A DNA stretch of 13,343 bases from Chitinophagales bacterium (GCA_020629335.1 JAHDDN010000115.1:1-13343), one strand, 5' to 3'; positions 1 through 8,768 are shown, counted from the stretch's first letter. Numbers and translations: made by a program. Notes: generated from the letters alone by a model not told the origin.

Positions 1-632
1 AAGTTGCCCAATCTTTAGAATGGCGATGGTGGAATAATTATCTTCAAAAAAAGGATAAAACCGAATACCTCCAATGGAAGCGTAACTACTGGCAAGGCGT
101 TTTAGATCAAATTAAAGACGCCCTCCCTCCTATCAAAGAAGACATGAAGCTCCTAGATGCAGGCTGCGGCCCCGCAGGCATCTTCATCAATTTTCCCAAT
201 CAAGAAATGACCGCAATTGATCCGCTCTTAAATCAATACGAAAAAGAATTAGCTCATTTCGATCCAGCTGATTATCCCAATGTTAGCTTCCAGTGCTTGG
301 CCTTAGAAGAATTCCAAGACCAGGGCAGCTTCGATATTGTATTTTGTATGAACGCCATCAATCATGTTTCTGATTTGGCCTTAAGTTTCAAGCGGCTCAG
401 CGATGCCGTTGCCCCCAATGGCTACCTAATTGTTACTATTGATGCACATAACTTCCCTGCTTTCAAAAAATTCCTACGCATGATGCCTGTGGACGCACTT
501 CACCCTCACCAATATGATTTGGAAGAATATGAGGAAATGGTTCTCCCCTTAGGCTATCAAACCAAACAAACCCTATTACTTCAAAAAAACTTCTTTTTCG
601 ATCACTATCTTTTCGTTTTTCAAAAAACTTAA
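1..632 (+). CDS. Class I SAM-dependent methyltransferase, 5' end outside window
   Basis: The frame is open from the first full codon at position 3, so the gene starts upstream; 209 residues are visible. The ATG at 144 directly precedes the SAM-binding strand and would remove a Trp-rich helix (residues 1-47, with LEWRWWNNYLQ), so it is unlikely to be the true start. Motif I is LLDAGCGPAG (visible residues 50-59), followed by an acidic residue in TAIDPL (about 73) expected to contact the ribose, and FDIVFCMNAINHV (about 110-122), the usual motif II/III strand and helix. This is the Methyltransf_11/UbiG-like Rossmann fold. The substrate cannot be told from the sequence. The protein is soluble, with no signal peptide or membrane segment. 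The stop is 10 bases before structured repeat copy A, and the next gene is convergent. Confidence 0.85.
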   Translation, partial: VAQSLEWRWWNNYLQKKDKTEYLQWKRNYWQGVLDQIKDALPPIKEDMKLLDAGCGPAGIFINFPNQEMTAIDPLLNQYEKELAHFDPADYPNVSFQCLALEEFQDQGSFDIVFCMNAINHVSDLALSFKRLSDAVAPNGYLIVTIDAHNFPAFKKFLRMMPVDALHPHQYDLEEYEEMVLPLGYQTKQTLLLQKNFFFDHYLFVFQKT

Positions 633-642
633 TCAATTTTGG

Positions 643-860
643 GGCTTCCCCGATTATTTTTTTGGCCAGCCATTGTAGGGGCGCACCTGTGTGTGCGCCC
701 GCTGGCCAAAAAAATAATCGGGTCGGGCTGTACGCTCTTATGTGGCTATGCGTCTGCTACTCCGCTAAGTGCTGCTTGTCTGCCCTTCGGGCCAGCCGTC
801 GCATCACTAAGCTACGTAAGCAGCCCCATTGACGCCACATACCGCTGCCATCCCTAAGCC
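643..860 (+). repeat. Structured repeat, copy A (composite REP-like element)
   Basis: A GC-rich element in an AT-rich intergenic gap between convergent genes. Outer pair: GGCTT (643-647) with AAGCC (856-860). Long stem: 649-670 pairs perfectly with 701-722 (22 bp). Its apical loop holds GTAG (675-678) and a hairpin, GGGCGCAC (679-686) with GTGCGCCC (693-700). The 3' half is closed by TATGTGGC (739-746) with GCCACATA (834-841) and contains CTGCCC-TTC-GGG-C-CAG (780-795). Copies B and C keep the same plan with different stem sequences. A 72-codon open frame (639-857) lies over it but is probably incidental. The GTAG-plus-palindrome layout is the hallmark of REP sequences processed by TnpA-REP (RAYT) enzymes. 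Confidence 0.85.
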
Positions 861-895
861 AATTAATGAGTATGTTAGTTTTTAACAGACCAATT

Positions 896-1813
896 TTAAC
901 CAATGGGGAAAGTCTCCCCTTCTGTAGCATAAAGTGTATTAGGAAATTTGGAAAGAACCTCCTCTAATAAAGGAGCAGGATCAGGATATTTAATAGACAA
1001 ATGACCAATCAATAATTGTTTGACTCCAGCCTGCTGGGCGATGCTGGCGGTTTGATGGGTGGTGCTATGGAGGCTTTTTTCAGCCCTTACTAATTCTTCA
1101 GCAGCAAAAGTCGTTTCGTGATATAATAAATCCACCCCTTTTATGTGTTCAACTATAGCTTCGTGATAGGCTGTATCAGAACAATAGGCATAAGAGCGTG
1201 GAGTATGTGCATTAAAGGTTAACTCATCATTAGGAATAAGCACTCCTTCTGGCGTGGTATAGTCAGCTCCTTCTTTAATCGCTTTGATGGCCGCTATATC
1301 TAATTGTAAAGATTGGATTTTGTCTTTTCGGATATTTTTAGGTCGCTCTTTTTCAAGAAAAAGAAAACCTGTACATGCTATGCCATGTAATAATGGAAAA
1401 CTATACACATAAAGCTCCTTACTTTCAAATAGCAATTCTTTTGATTGTGCTTGAGTAGGATGAAAATGTAAAGGAAAAGAAAATGAACTATTGCTATGTT
1501 TTAATTGGACATCTATAATTTCTTGAAGACCAGACGGGCCATATATATGTAAATCATTCACTCGGCTATTCAATTCAAAACTAGTCAATAATCCTATCAA
1601 GCCAAAGAAATGATCCCCATGCAGGTGACTAATAAATATATGATTTATTTTTCCTCTTTTGATTTTAAAATCAGTGAGGCGCATTTGCGTGCCTTCCCCA
1701 CAATCCACTAAAAATAATCTGTCGTTAAGATTAACAATTTGGGCAGAATGGTGCCGACCAAAGGCCGGCACAGCGGAATTACTTCCTAGAATAGTAACAC
1801 TAAACTTTGTCAT
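896..1813 (-). CDS. rnz: Ribonuclease Z (tRNA 3' endonuclease)
   Basis: A 305-aa metallo-beta-lactamase-fold protein of usual tRNase Z short-form length. Zinc ligands are visible: HLHGDH (63-68), H143 in LLHG, D213 in CSDT, and H271 in GHLS. LLYHETTF (229-236) is the family's HEAT-type motif, and GSNSAVP (10-16) and DCGEGTQ (37-43) are typical N-terminal motifs. Residues of about 150-200 match the exosite-arm region. By family, it cuts pre-tRNA just after the discriminator base so that CCA can be added, in the cytoplasm. The ATG lies inside the end of the STAS gene (14-bp overlap, ATGACAAAGTTTAG), so the pair is probably co-transcribed and translationally coupled. The alternative name elaC applies; the assignment is firm. 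Confidence 0.96.
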   Translation of the reverse strand: MTKFSVTILGSNSAVPAFGRHHSAQIVNLNDRLFLVDCGEGTQMRLTDFKIKRGKINHIFISHLHGDHFFGLIGLLTSFELNSRVNDLHIYGPSGLQEIIDVQLKHSNSSFSFPLHFHPTQAQSKELLFESKELYVYSFPLLHGIACTGFLFLEKERPKNIRKDKIQSLQLDIAAIKAIKEGADYTTPEGVLIPNDELTFNAHTPRSYAYCSDTAYHEAIVEHIKGVDLLYHETTFAAEELVRAEKSLHSTTHQTASIAQQAGVKQLLIGHLSIKYPDPAPLLEEVLSKFPNTLYATEGETFPIG

Positions 1814-2222
1814 CAGCAGCCGCTTCTCCCTCTCCTTCTGCTTCTTCTGATTGTTCGCCTCTCAATTCTTTTTCCAACTCATGCATCATTACAAAGTCTC
1901 TTGACTCTGCGATAGAGGGAAGAATAGTTAATACTTTGTCTAATTGTGAGATTTTGATCAATCTCATCACATTATCACTTACTCCAGTGATTAAAAGATT
2001 GCCATTTCCTTTCTTACAAAGACGATTAGCTACTAGAATAGCACTTAAACCTGATGAATCTACAAAACTCACAGGAGATAAATCTAAAATGACATTTGAA
2101 ATGCCTTCTGTGTTTAGTAAAATCAATTCTGTCTTAAGCTTAGGGGCAACTAAGGAATTTAATTTTTCATCTAATACAGTAAAAACCGTGAATTTTTCTT
2201 GCTTGTCGAGTGTAAACTTCAT
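1800..2222 (-). CDS. STAS-domain protein, anti-sigma factor antagonist type
   Basis: A 140-aa protein with a STAS fold over residues 1-110. The core motif is FVDSSGLSAIL (53-63), where a Ser of DSSGL is the phosphorylation site in SpoIIAA/RsbV relatives. By family it would bind an anti-sigma kinase or a partner-switching protein while unphosphorylated. No kinase or phosphatase partner is in the window. An acidic tail (about 115-140, HELEKELRGEQSEEAEGEGE) is longer than in SpoIIAA, is probably disordered, and its coding end overlaps rnz. The start is the only sensible ATG, 28 nt below a good promoter candidate. The specific signalling pathway is unknown; a role beyond sigma control is possible, as STAS domains are used in many Bacteroidota systems. 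Confidence 0.9.
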   Translation of the reverse strand: MKFTLDKQEKFTVFTVLDEKLNSLVAPKLKTELILLNTEGISNVILDLSPVSFVDSSGLSAILVANRLCKKGNGNLLITGVSDNVMRLIKISQLDKVLTILPSIAESRDFVMMHELEKELRGEQSEEAEGEGEAAADDKV

Positions 2223-2257
2223 ATCATTCTCAATTTAGGAGTAGTAAAAATAATCTA

Positions 2258-2265
2258 CAAAAGTA
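2258..2265 (-). promoter_or_regulatory. Candidate -7 element for the STAS-rnz operon
   Basis: On the minus strand this reads TACTTTTG, an exact match to the Bacteroidota -7 consensus TAnnTTTG. Initiation about 7 nt downstream would leave a leader of roughly 28 nt before the ATG at 2222. A clear TTG about 19 nt upstream is missing (CTG is present), so the -33 box is weak. Only the motif is seen; promoter activity is inferred. Confidence 0.42.
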
Positions 2266-2380
2266 GTTAAAAAAGCGATTTTTTTCAGTTTTTATCACAA
2301 ACATTAAGATCAATGCTAAAAAATGTTAACAACTTCTGCCATTTTAGTCTTTCGACTTTGACAATTTATGACTAAATTAC

Positions 2381-2413
2381 AGCTAATTATGCCAATTATG
2401 TCATAATTAAGCT
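2381..2413. promoter_or_regulatory. Dyad-symmetric site between STAS and clpC, possible operator
   Basis: AGCTAATTATG (2381-2391) pairs with CATAATTAAGCT (2402-2413), leaving one bulged A and a 10-nt spacer that itself contains AATTATG. It lies near the middle of the 476-bp divergent gap (2223-2698). It has no T-tract, so it is not a terminator, and the layout resembles a binding site for a dimeric regulator. The rest of the gap is AT-rich, with promoter candidates at each side and no small gene that I can support. Confidence 0.3.
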
Positions 2414-2543
2414 ATGGCTTGGTTTTTGACTTTATATACTATTATCATAATCAAGCGTTAAGGTAGTTAGTAATACTGAACGCATTTAGTTTGATATTTG
2501 TATTTAATCTTACTTAGGAATGAGCAAAATTCCCTAATTTTTG

Positions 2544-2572
2544 TTGTATTCTTAGCAGTTTATTTACACTTG
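2544..2572 (+). promoter_or_regulatory. Candidate Bacteroidota-type promoter for clpC
   Basis: TTG (2544-2546) and TACACTTG (2565-2572) are separated by 18 nt. This fits the Bacteroidota -33/-7 layout (TTG, about 19 nt, TAnnTTTG) with one mismatch in the -7 box. Transcription would start near 2580, giving a leader of about 120 nt before the ATG at 2699. Confidence 0.33.
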
Positions 2573-2698
2573 CCCATTAGCCACTTTTTAATAAAGAGCT
2601 AAAACCCAATAACTAAGCAGTTGTTGGTTGATTACTAAAATTATTTAAATAAAATATATACTGTTTGCCTATATTGGCTGACAAAGAAGATCAATATT

Positions 2699-5263
2699 AT
2701 GAAAGAAGCAAAATTCTCACAGCAAGTTAAGGAGGTCATTAGCCTAAGCAGAGAGGAAGCTATGCGCTTGGGACACGAGCACATATCTATAGAACATCTC
2801 TTATTAGGTATCATACGTAATGGCGATGGAATGGCAGTGAAGGTTTTGACCTCATTGCAAGTAGACTTGATAAGACTTCGAAGAGAACTCGAAGAAGCTA
2901 TCAACTTTGGAATGAGATCACAGCCCCATAATGTGAATAAAATTCCACTAACAAAACAAGCTGAAAAAGTACTTAAAATTACTGTTTTAGAAGCCAAGTC
3001 TTTAGGCAGTGAAGTCATCGGAACAGAGCACTTAATGCTATCCATACTCAAAACAAAGGATGGCAGTAATACTGTTGCAAGGGTTTTACATTCCAGATTT
3101 GATGTTAACTATAAGATATTTCGTTCGGAGCTTGAGTATATGAGCAATGATGAAAATAACTTCCGAGATGAATATCCAGGAGGAGATGAAGATTTCGAAG
3201 AAGAAGCGGAAAGAGGCAGTTCACGTCCTTATGGCGGTAGCCAGCAAAGAAGAGGGCAAACCAAATCCAAAACACCTGTTTTGGACAACTTTGGTAGAGA
3301 CATCACCAAATTAGCAGAAGAAGGACGATTAGATCCAATCGTAGGTAGAGCTAATGAGATTGAAAGAGTTTCTCAAATCCTAAGTAGACGTAAGAAAAAC
3401 AATCCTATTCTTATAGGGGAGCCTGGTGTGGGTAAAACCGCAATTGCGGAAGGACTTGCACTACGCATCATACAAAGAAAAGTGAGTCGTGTGCTATTCG
3501 ACAAGCGTATTGTGATGTTGGACTTAGCGGCTTTAGTAGCTGGTACTAAGTACAGGGGTCAGTTTGAGGAGCGTATGAAAGCAATCATGAATGAATTAGA
3601 GAAGAACAGAGATGTGATTCTATTTATTGATGAGATTCATACTATCGTTGGCGCTGGTGGTGCTACGGGTTCTTTAGATGCCTCTAATATCTTCAAGCCA
3701 GCTTTAGCCAGAGGCGAGCTGCAATGTATTGGCGCATCTACCTTAGATGAGTACCGTCAGTATATTGAAAAAGATGGCGCCTTAGAAAGACGATTCCAAA
3801 AGGTAATCGTTGATCCGCCATCAACAGAAGATACGATTGATATCCTTCAGAATATCAAAGCTAAATACGAGGAATACCACAATGTGGATTATGATGATGA
3901 AGCCATCAAAGCTTGTGTTAGCTTGAGTAATCGTTATATCACAGATCGTTTCTTGCCAGATAAAGCGATTGATGTATTGGATGAAGCAGGTGCCAGAGTT
4001 CACCTTAAAAATATCCATGTTCCTCAAAATGTATTGGATTTAGAAAAACAAATTGAGGAAGTAATCGAGGAGAAAAACAAAGTAGTTAAAAGCCAACAGT
4101 ACGAAAAGGCTGCTGACTTTAGAGATAAGGAAAAGCGTTTAACGGCTGAATTAGACCGAGCAAAGAAGCAGTGGGAAGAAGAGGCACGTACTAAACGTTA
4201 TCCTGTTAGTGAAGAGGATATCGCTGAAGTAGTGGCAATGATGACCAGTATTCCAGTGAAGAGAGTTGCTCAAAGTGAGAGTAATCGTCTGTTGAGTATG
4301 GAGACTGATCTTCAAAAAATGATCATTGGACAAGACGAAGCAATCACTAAGGTTACAAAAGCGATTCAACGTAATAGAGTAGGATTGAAAGATCCTAAGA
4401 AACCAATTGGCTCATTTGTATTCTTAGGCCCTACAGGGGTAGGTAAAACAGAGTTAGCGAAAGCATTAGCTCGTTACTTATTTGATAGTGAGGATGCCTT
4501 GGTTAGAATTGATATGAGTGAGTATATGGAGAAATTCTCTATCTCTCGACTGATTGGTGCGCCTCCAGGTTATGTGGGTTATGAAGAAGGTGGACAATTG
4601 ACGGAGAAAGTTCGTCGTAAGCCTTATTCTGTGGTTTTATTGGATGAGATTGAAAAGGCTCACCCAGACGTTTATAATATCCTTCTACAAGTATTGGATG
4701 ATGGTATATTGACGGATGGATTAGGTCGTAAGATTGACTTCAAGAATACGCTCATCATTATGACCTCTAATATTGGGGTTAAGGATTTGCAGACTTTCGG
4801 AACTGGCAATCAATATTTATCTACTACGAAGCAAAAGGAAGAAGAAGGTACTCACTCTAAGAGCATTATCGAAAAGGCTTTAAAGCGTACATTCGCGCCT
4901 GAATTCTTAAATAGAATTGATGATGTCATTATCTTCAACCAATTGAATCAAGACAATATCCTTTCTATCATCGATATTGCACTGAAAGATGTGTATCGTC
5001 GAGTAGAGCTTTTAGGTTATAAATTAGAGCTGACAGATAAGGCGAAGAGATTCTTAGCTGAGAAGGGCTATGATCCTCAGTACGGCGCTCGTCCGCTCTT
5101 GAGAGCTATCCAGCGATATGTAGAAGATCCTTTAGCAGAAGAGATATTAAATTCTGATCTTAAAGAAGGAGATGTACTCTTACTAGATTTAGATGATGAT
5201 GATAATATTGTGATCACTAAAACAGAAACAACCGAAGAAATTAGTACCGATAGCAAAGAGTAA
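2699..5263 (+). CDS. clpC: ATP-dependent Clp protease ATP-binding subunit ClpC
   Basis: An 854-aa Hsp100 unfoldase of full usual length. Domains in order: double Clp_N repeat (about 1-145, EHLLLGIIR and EHLMLSILK); an acidic/Gln-Arg linker (150-190); AAA+ D1 with Walker A GEPGVGKT (240-247), pore loop KYRG (284-287) and Walker [10 protein letters not shown] (306-314); a coiled-coil/UVR region (about 445-495, [15 protein letters not shown]), which marks ClpC rather than ClpB; D2 with Walker A GPTGVGKT (577-584), pore loop GYVG (624-627), Walker [11 protein letters not shown] (645-654) and sensor-2 GARPL (796-800). It unfolds substrates and feeds them to ClpP in the cytoplasm. The C-terminus is acidic. 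The ATG is chosen because it begins the conserved [10 protein letters not shown] segment. It is monocistronic by its terminator and long divergent promoter region. No clpP or mcsAB is nearby. Confidence 0.96.
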   Translation: MKEAKFSQQVKEVISLSREEAMRLGHEHISIEHLLLGIIRNGDGMAVKVLTSLQVDLIRLRRELEEAINFGMRSQPHNVNKIPLTKQAEKVLKITVLEAKSLGSEVIGTEHLMLSILKTKDGSNTVARVLHSRFDVNYKIFRSELEYMSNDENNFRDEYPGGDEDFEEEAERGSSRPYGGSQQRRGQTKSKTPVLDNFGRDITKLAEEGRLDPIVGRANEIERVSQILSRRKKNNPILIGEPGVGKTAIAEGLALRIIQRKVSRVLFDKRIVMLDLAALVAGTKYRGQFEERMKAIMNELEKNRDVILFIDEIHTIVGAGGATGSLDASNIFKPALARGELQCIGASTLDEYRQYIEKDGALERRFQKVIVDPPSTEDTIDILQNIKAKYEEYHNVDYDDEAIKACVSLSNRYITDRFLPDKAIDVLDEAGARVHLKNIHVPQNVLDLEKQIEEVIEEKNKVVKSQQYEKAADFRDKEKRLTAELDRAKKQWEEEARTKRYPVSEEDIAEVVAMMTSIPVKRVAQSESNRLLSMETDLQKMIIGQDEAITKVTKAIQRNRVGLKDPKKPIGSFVFLGPTGVGKTELAKALARYLFDSEDALVRIDMSEYMEKFSISRLIGAPPGYVGYEEGGQLTEKVRRKPYSVVLLDEIEKAHPDVYNILLQVLDDGILTDGLGRKIDFKNTLIIMTSNIGVKDLQTFGTGNQYLSTTKQKEEEGTHSKSIIEKALKRTFAPEFLNRIDDVIIFNQLNQDNILSIIDIALKDVYRRVELLGYKLELTDKAKRFLAEKGYDPQYGARPLLRAIQRYVEDPLAEEILNSDLKEGDVLLLDLDDDDNIVITKTETTEEISTDSKE

Positions 5264-5310
5264 ATAATCGCTTCATAAAACAATACTGTTTTTGAAGTTA
5301 AACTCGTTTA

Positions 5311-5348
5311 AAAAGCCTTAGTATATAAAAATACTAAGGCTTTTTTTT
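5311..5348 (+). terminator. Rho-independent terminator of clpC
   Basis: AAAAGCCTTAGTAT (5311-5324) pairs perfectly with ATACTAAGGCTTTT (5331-5344) around a 6-nt loop, and the T-tract runs over 5341-5348. It lies 47 nt after the clpC stop. The A-run on the 5' side would also let it work in reverse. The next 170 bases (5349-5520) hold no feature that I can see before repeat copy B. Confidence 0.9.
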
Positions 5349-5520
5349 GTCTATGTTAAGTCAGAATGTTCCTTTTTTGTAAAAGAAAGTATTTGTTATG
5401 CCATAGATTGGCTAAATACTTGTCTGATATTGATTATAGTTGTAATTTTATGCGATGTGCTTTGCAGCTTTTTGCTTAGAAAAGGCATCTATACTAAAAA
5501 CTTAACAGCCCACCACCATT

Positions 5521-5785
5521 GGCTTAGGGATGGTAGCGGTATGTGCCGTATATGAAGTGGCTTACGAAACTTAGGGATGTGCAGGCTGGCCCGAAGGGCA
5601 GACAAACAGACCTTAGTGTAGTAGCGACTGAATAGGCACATGAGAGCGGACAGCCCGACCTGATTATATTTTGGCCATCGTTGGGCCGACACATAGGTAC
5701 GGCTGGGCCGACACATAGGTACGGCTGGGCCGACACATAGGTACGGCCCCTACATAACGATGGCCAAAATATAATCAGGGAAGCC
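5521..5785 (-). repeat. Structured repeat, copy B (inverted, with triplicated REP unit)
   Basis: This is the same fold as copy A, read on the minus strand. Outer pair: GGCTT (5521-5525) with AAGCC (5781-5785). Long stem: 5659-5682 pairs perfectly with 5756-5779 (24 bp), with a sequence unlike the other copies except TTTTGGCC. Tail stem: ATGTGCC (5541-5547) with GGCACAT (5635-5641), where copies A and C have GTGGC/GCCAC, a compensatory swap. CTGGCCCGAAGGGCAG (plus strand, 5585-5600) is the internal hairpin. The minus-strand GTAGGGGC REP start lies at 5744-5751. The element ends only 24 bases before the ATG at 5810. Open frames through it (75 and 88 codons, minus strand) are probably incidental. 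Confidence 0.85.
5683..5748 (-). repeat. Three tandem 22-bp REP half-units in the loop of copy B
   Basis: The unit GGGCCGACACATAGGTACGG plus CT occurs at 5683-5704, 5705-5726 and 5727-5748; the last unit grades into GGCCCCTAC. The solo hairpins at 8089 and 8851 carry a single unit with GGTCGGCC in place of GGTACGGC. Local amplification of one REP arm explains the array. The units are adjacent with no spacers, so it is not a CRISPR. Confidence 0.9.
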
Positions 5786-5809
5786 CCCAATAATTTTCAA
5801 TCAATTGAT

Positions 5810-8062
5810 ATGAAACATACATTACTACTTATTTTGGCTTTTATTGCATTTTGGGTTTCACCGCCTGTTCATGCAAATCATATTGTTGGTGGAGAGATTA
5901 CGTATGAGTGTACTTCTCCTGGAGAATATGATGTTACGATTACGCTATTCCGTGATGCTTTGGGCATTGGGCCTCCACTGGGTAATGAGACGGTTACTAT
6001 TTATAAGCAAGGTTCTTCGGTGCCTTTTTTGAATGTGCCAATTGGGAATAATTTGGTGGTTGAAACGGTAGAGCCTGACCTTTCGAATATTTGTCCTGAG
6101 TCCGTTCCTGAAGTGGGAATCCAGCAGGGTACTTATGAGTTTTCGGTTAGTTTACCGAATGATCCTGATGGTTATGTGATTGTATTGCAGCGTTGTTGTC
6201 GAAATCAAGGAATTTTGAATATTGCTGATCCGAGTAATTATGGGGCGACTTATTATGCGACGATTCCGCCAGAAACAGATCCTGATGTTTGTGTGAATAC
6301 TTCGCCTGTTTATGTGAATTACCCACCTATTATTATTTGTAATGGGGCGACTTTGGTATTTGATCATAGTGCGACGGATGCAGATGCAGATTCAATTGCT
6401 TATTCTATTTGTCCGCCATTGTTGGGGGGTAGTAATTTTAATCCACAGCCTGTACCAGCTACGGCTCCAGATTGGGGTTTAGATCCTTGGACATGGGCAG
6501 AGGTGCCTTGGACGGGGGTGTATGATGCTGATTATCAGATTCCTAGTGAGCCTGAAATGGTGATTGATTCTATTACGGGGCAATTAATTTTGAAGCCAAC
6601 GGCTTTGGGACTTTATGTAGTAGGGATTTGTGCGACGGAATTTAGAGATGGAGAAGCGATTAATACGCTACACCGAGATTTCCAATTTAACATTACAGAT
6701 TGTCAGTTATTAACTTCTGGGCTTTCGACTAATGTCAATGGAGAGACGGATACAGGGGGAAATTTAGTTATCAATACATTTTATGATACTGATACTATAG
6801 TGGGTTGTGCGCCTATGGCAGTGGTTTTTGAAAATGCATCTGATGGGGCGAATGAATGGATCTGGGAATTTGGTAATGGTGCTCCGCAGGAATTTCAAGA
6901 GAATCCTTTAGGGCCTGTTATTTATCCAACTGAGGGTACCTTTGAGGCTTTTATGGTGGCTACTGATACCGAATGTAATTTGACAGATACTATTTTTACG
7001 GTTGTGCAAGTAAATACCGCTCCTGAATTGAATCCAGCAATGAATGTCATCTATCCAGATGATTGTACTTCATTGATCATGAGTTTTGAAAATGCTACGA
7101 CACTTGCTCCAGGGGCTGATCCAGCTGACTATACTTATAAATGGTTATTGGCGAATGGGCAAACGGCTCCTACGGAAGATGTAATAGATTATGCTTTTAA
7201 TTTTGGCGGCACTTATGATATTAGTTTAGTTGTTACTGGCCCGCCACCTTGTTTGGCCAGAGATACTGTGACTACGACTATCACAATCGGGGGCTATGAT
7301 TTGATAGCGGACTTTACTGATCCTGTTTCGGCTTGTGCTCCTGCTTCTGTGACCTTATCGGCGGCGACACCTGCACAGACCAATGATTGGGATTTTGGTG
7401 ATGGTAGTACGGATCAAGGGGAGACTGTCTTTTATACTTATAACACGCCAGGTACTTATGATATCACGCTTTTAGCAGATGATCCTTTGGCTTGTAATGG
7501 TGGAGATACAATTACGAAAACAATCAACGTATATGCGAATCCAACGGCTGATTTGTCTTATGAACCAATAGAGATTGAGATTCAAAATGAGATTCAATTT
7601 ACGAATAGAGGTTCGAGTGAGGCGGATGCTGTTTATGCTTGGGATTTCGGAGATGGCACAACGGCTGCTACCGAAAATGCCGCACATACTTATCAAGCCA
7701 TTGGTGATTATGAGGTTTGTCTGACGATTACTTTCTTGGAGGGCAATTGTGTGGATACTTATTGTGAAACAATCACGGCAACGACTTTTGCTGCGATTGA
7801 AGTGCCAAATGCTTTTACGCCTAATGGAGATGGTTTTAATGATGAATTATTCGTGAAAGGAAAGGGCGTCTTAACGATTGATTTTAGCGTGTATAATCGC
7901 TTAGGTCAGCAGGTATTCCATACGAAGGATATGACGGAATCTTGGGATGGTTCTTATAAGGGTAGTCTACAAGAGAATGAGATTTATGTGTACACTTTAT
8001 CGGCTGACTTAGCGGATGGTACTACAGTGAATCGTCAAGGGAATATTTCTCTGATCAGGTAG
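5810..8062 (+). CDS. Secreted PKD-repeat protein with CHU_C (T9SS type B) sorting domain
   Basis: A 750-aa surface or secreted protein. Residues 1-22 are a Sec signal peptide (MKHTLLLILAFIAFWVSPPV, cleavage near HANH). HIVGGEITYEC (24-34) opens an N-terminal beta domain common in large Bacteroidota adhesin-like proteins, with CC at 129-130. PKD-like modules follow: about 330-400 (WIWEFGNG), 405-493 (YKWLLANG, degenerate), 497-575 (DWDFGDGS) and 578-658 (YAWDFGDGT). The C-terminus (about 663-750, VPNAFTPNGDGFNDEL to the end) is the gliding-motility-associated CHU_C domain, the type B signal for type IX secretion. A role in adhesion or matrix is likely but not shown; there is no catalytic motif. 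The ATG at 5810 is fixed by the signal peptide. No promoter is visible between repeat copy B and the start. Codon usage is richer in G/T-ending codons than in the lipoprotein genes. Confidence 0.9.
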   Translation: MKHTLLLILAFIAFWVSPPVHANHIVGGEITYECTSPGEYDVTITLFRDALGIGPPLGNETVTIYKQGSSVPFLNVPIGNNLVVETVEPDLSNICPESVPEVGIQQGTYEFSVSLPNDPDGYVIVLQRCCRNQGILNIADPSNYGATYYATIPPETDPDVCVNTSPVYVNYPPIIICNGATLVFDHSATDADADSIAYSICPPLLGGSNFNPQPVPATAPDWGLDPWTWAEVPWTGVYDADYQIPSEPEMVIDSITGQLILKPTALGLYVVGICATEFRDGEAINTLHRDFQFNITDCQLLTSGLSTNVNGETDTGGNLVINTFYDTDTIVGCAPMAVVFENASDGANEWIWEFGNGAPQEFQENPLGPVIYPTEGTFEAFMVATDTECNLTDTIFTVVQVNTAPELNPAMNVIYPDDCTSLIMSFENATTLAPGADPADYTYKWLLANGQTAPTEDVIDYAFNFGGTYDISLVVTGPPPCLARDTVTTTITIGGYDLIADFTDPVSACAPASVTLSAATPAQTNDWDFGDGSTDQGETVFYTYNTPGTYDITLLADDPLACNGGDTITKTINVYANPTADLSYEPIEIEIQNEIQFTNRGSSEADAVYAWDFGDGTTAATENAAHTYQAIGDYEVCLTITFLEGNCVDTYCETITATTFAAIEVPNAFTPNGDGFNDELFVKGKGVLTIDFSVYNRLGQQVFHTKDMTESWDGSYKGSLQENEIYVYTLSADLADGTTVNRQGNISLIR

Positions 8063-8088
8063 CAAGGAATAAAATATTATTTTCAAGA

Positions 8089-8124
8089 GGGCCGACACAT
8101 AGGTCGGCCCCTACGTTTTTTTTT
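8089..8124. terminator. Solo REP hairpin, probable terminator of the PKD gene
   Basis: GGGCCGAC (8089-8096) pairs with GTCGGCCC (8103-8110). CTAC (8111-8114) is the minus-strand GTAG signature of REP sequences, and a run of nine T's follows (8116-8124). It sits 26 bases after the PKD gene stop, between convergent genes. The 5-nt gap between stem and T-run weakens the terminator call. Its sequence matches the REP inside repeat copy C (8851-8876). Confidence 0.6.
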
Positions 8125-8132
8125 CAATATTA

Positions 8133-8720
8133 CTAGAGGGGCGGTTTTTCTAATTGGGTAACATCTTGATAAATATCTTTTAGGGGAATTTTTGCGTTAA
8201 TTGATTTTAATTCCATCCTGCTTTGCAAGCCCATAAAAGTTGATATTTCCCAATGGTTGGATTCCAGTTTATAATAAGTTTCTACGATAGGACTATTTTG
8301 ATGAATTAGTACATATTCTTTAAAGGAGGGCAGTGTACGATACTTAATAAATTTAGTAGCTCTATCATTTTTAGCGGTTGATTTAGAGAGTACCTCCACT
8401 ATTAAAACAGGGTTAGCAATTGCATTTTGATCCTTTTCATGCATTTCCACTTCTCCACAAACTACTGAAGCATCAGGATAAACAAATGAGTTAGCCGAAG
8501 CAATAAAGACTTTAGCCTCTGTATTAAATGCTTCACAATTGCTATCCTTCGTCTCATTAAATAAGCTCACACTAATATTCCTACAAATACGACTATGGTT
8601 GAGTGTCCCACCTGCTAATGCAAATATCCTCCCATCTTCATATTCATGCTTGATGCCTGTCGTCTCTTCTACATTCAAATAGGATTCAATGGAATAATAT
8701 TCTAATTGCTTTTCTCCCAT
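8133..8720 (-). CDS. Uma2 family (DUF820) PD-(D/E)XK nuclease-like protein
   Basis: A 195-aa protein, typical Uma2 length. Family features: the N-terminal YYSIESYLNVEETTGIKHEYEDGRI (8-32; the Y...H.Y..G.I pattern), GGTLNHSRI (37-45), YPDASVVC (81-88) with the catalytic-type Asp at 83, and PVLIVEVLSKST (104-115) with Glu109 and Lys113, followed by D.A.K...Y (119-127). These residues form the predicted PD-(D/E)XK core, so the active site looks intact. Uma2 genes are numerous in Saprospiraceae and cyanobacteria, often next to mobile DNA, and their biological role is not settled. It stands alone on the minus strand, convergent with the PKD gene and flanked by REP DNA on both sides. Confidence 0.9.
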   Translation of the reverse strand: MGEKQLEYYSIESYLNVEETTGIKHEYEDGRIFALAGGTLNHSRICRNISVSLFNETKDSNCEAFNTEAKVFIASANSFVYPDASVVCGEVEMHEKDQNAIANPVLIVEVLSKSTAKNDRATKFIKYRTLPSFKEYVLIHQNSPIVETYYKLESNHWEISTFMGLQSRMELKSINAKIPLKDIYQDVTQLEKPPL

Positions 8721-8768
8721 ATCACTAAGATATTGTTTTTCTGTTTAGCTTGCAAAAATTTGATTTGG

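Noticed and set aside
780..795. UUCG tetraloop hairpin
   Set aside because: A tetraloop would leave a C opposite C. The better pairing is GCCC-TTC-GGGC, a three-base loop.
639..857. A 72-codon open frame over repeat copy A, with similar frames in copy B and part of copy C (shared CLPFGPA and TYR.HP endings)
   Set aside because: The frames coincide with the paired repeat, copy C breaks the frame near its end, and the paired changes preserve helices. The shared residues follow from shared DNA.
1807..2238. A 143-codon plus-strand frame opposite the STAS gene
   Set aside because: It is Ser-rich shadow coding of a well-supported STAS domain and has no family features.
2641..3051. A 136-codon minus-strand frame over the start of clpC
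   Set aside because: It lies antisense to the conserved Clp_N repeats and shows no recognisable protein features.
5683..5748. Possible CRISPR array
   Set aside because: The three 22-bp units are directly adjacent with no spacers, and no cas gene is present.
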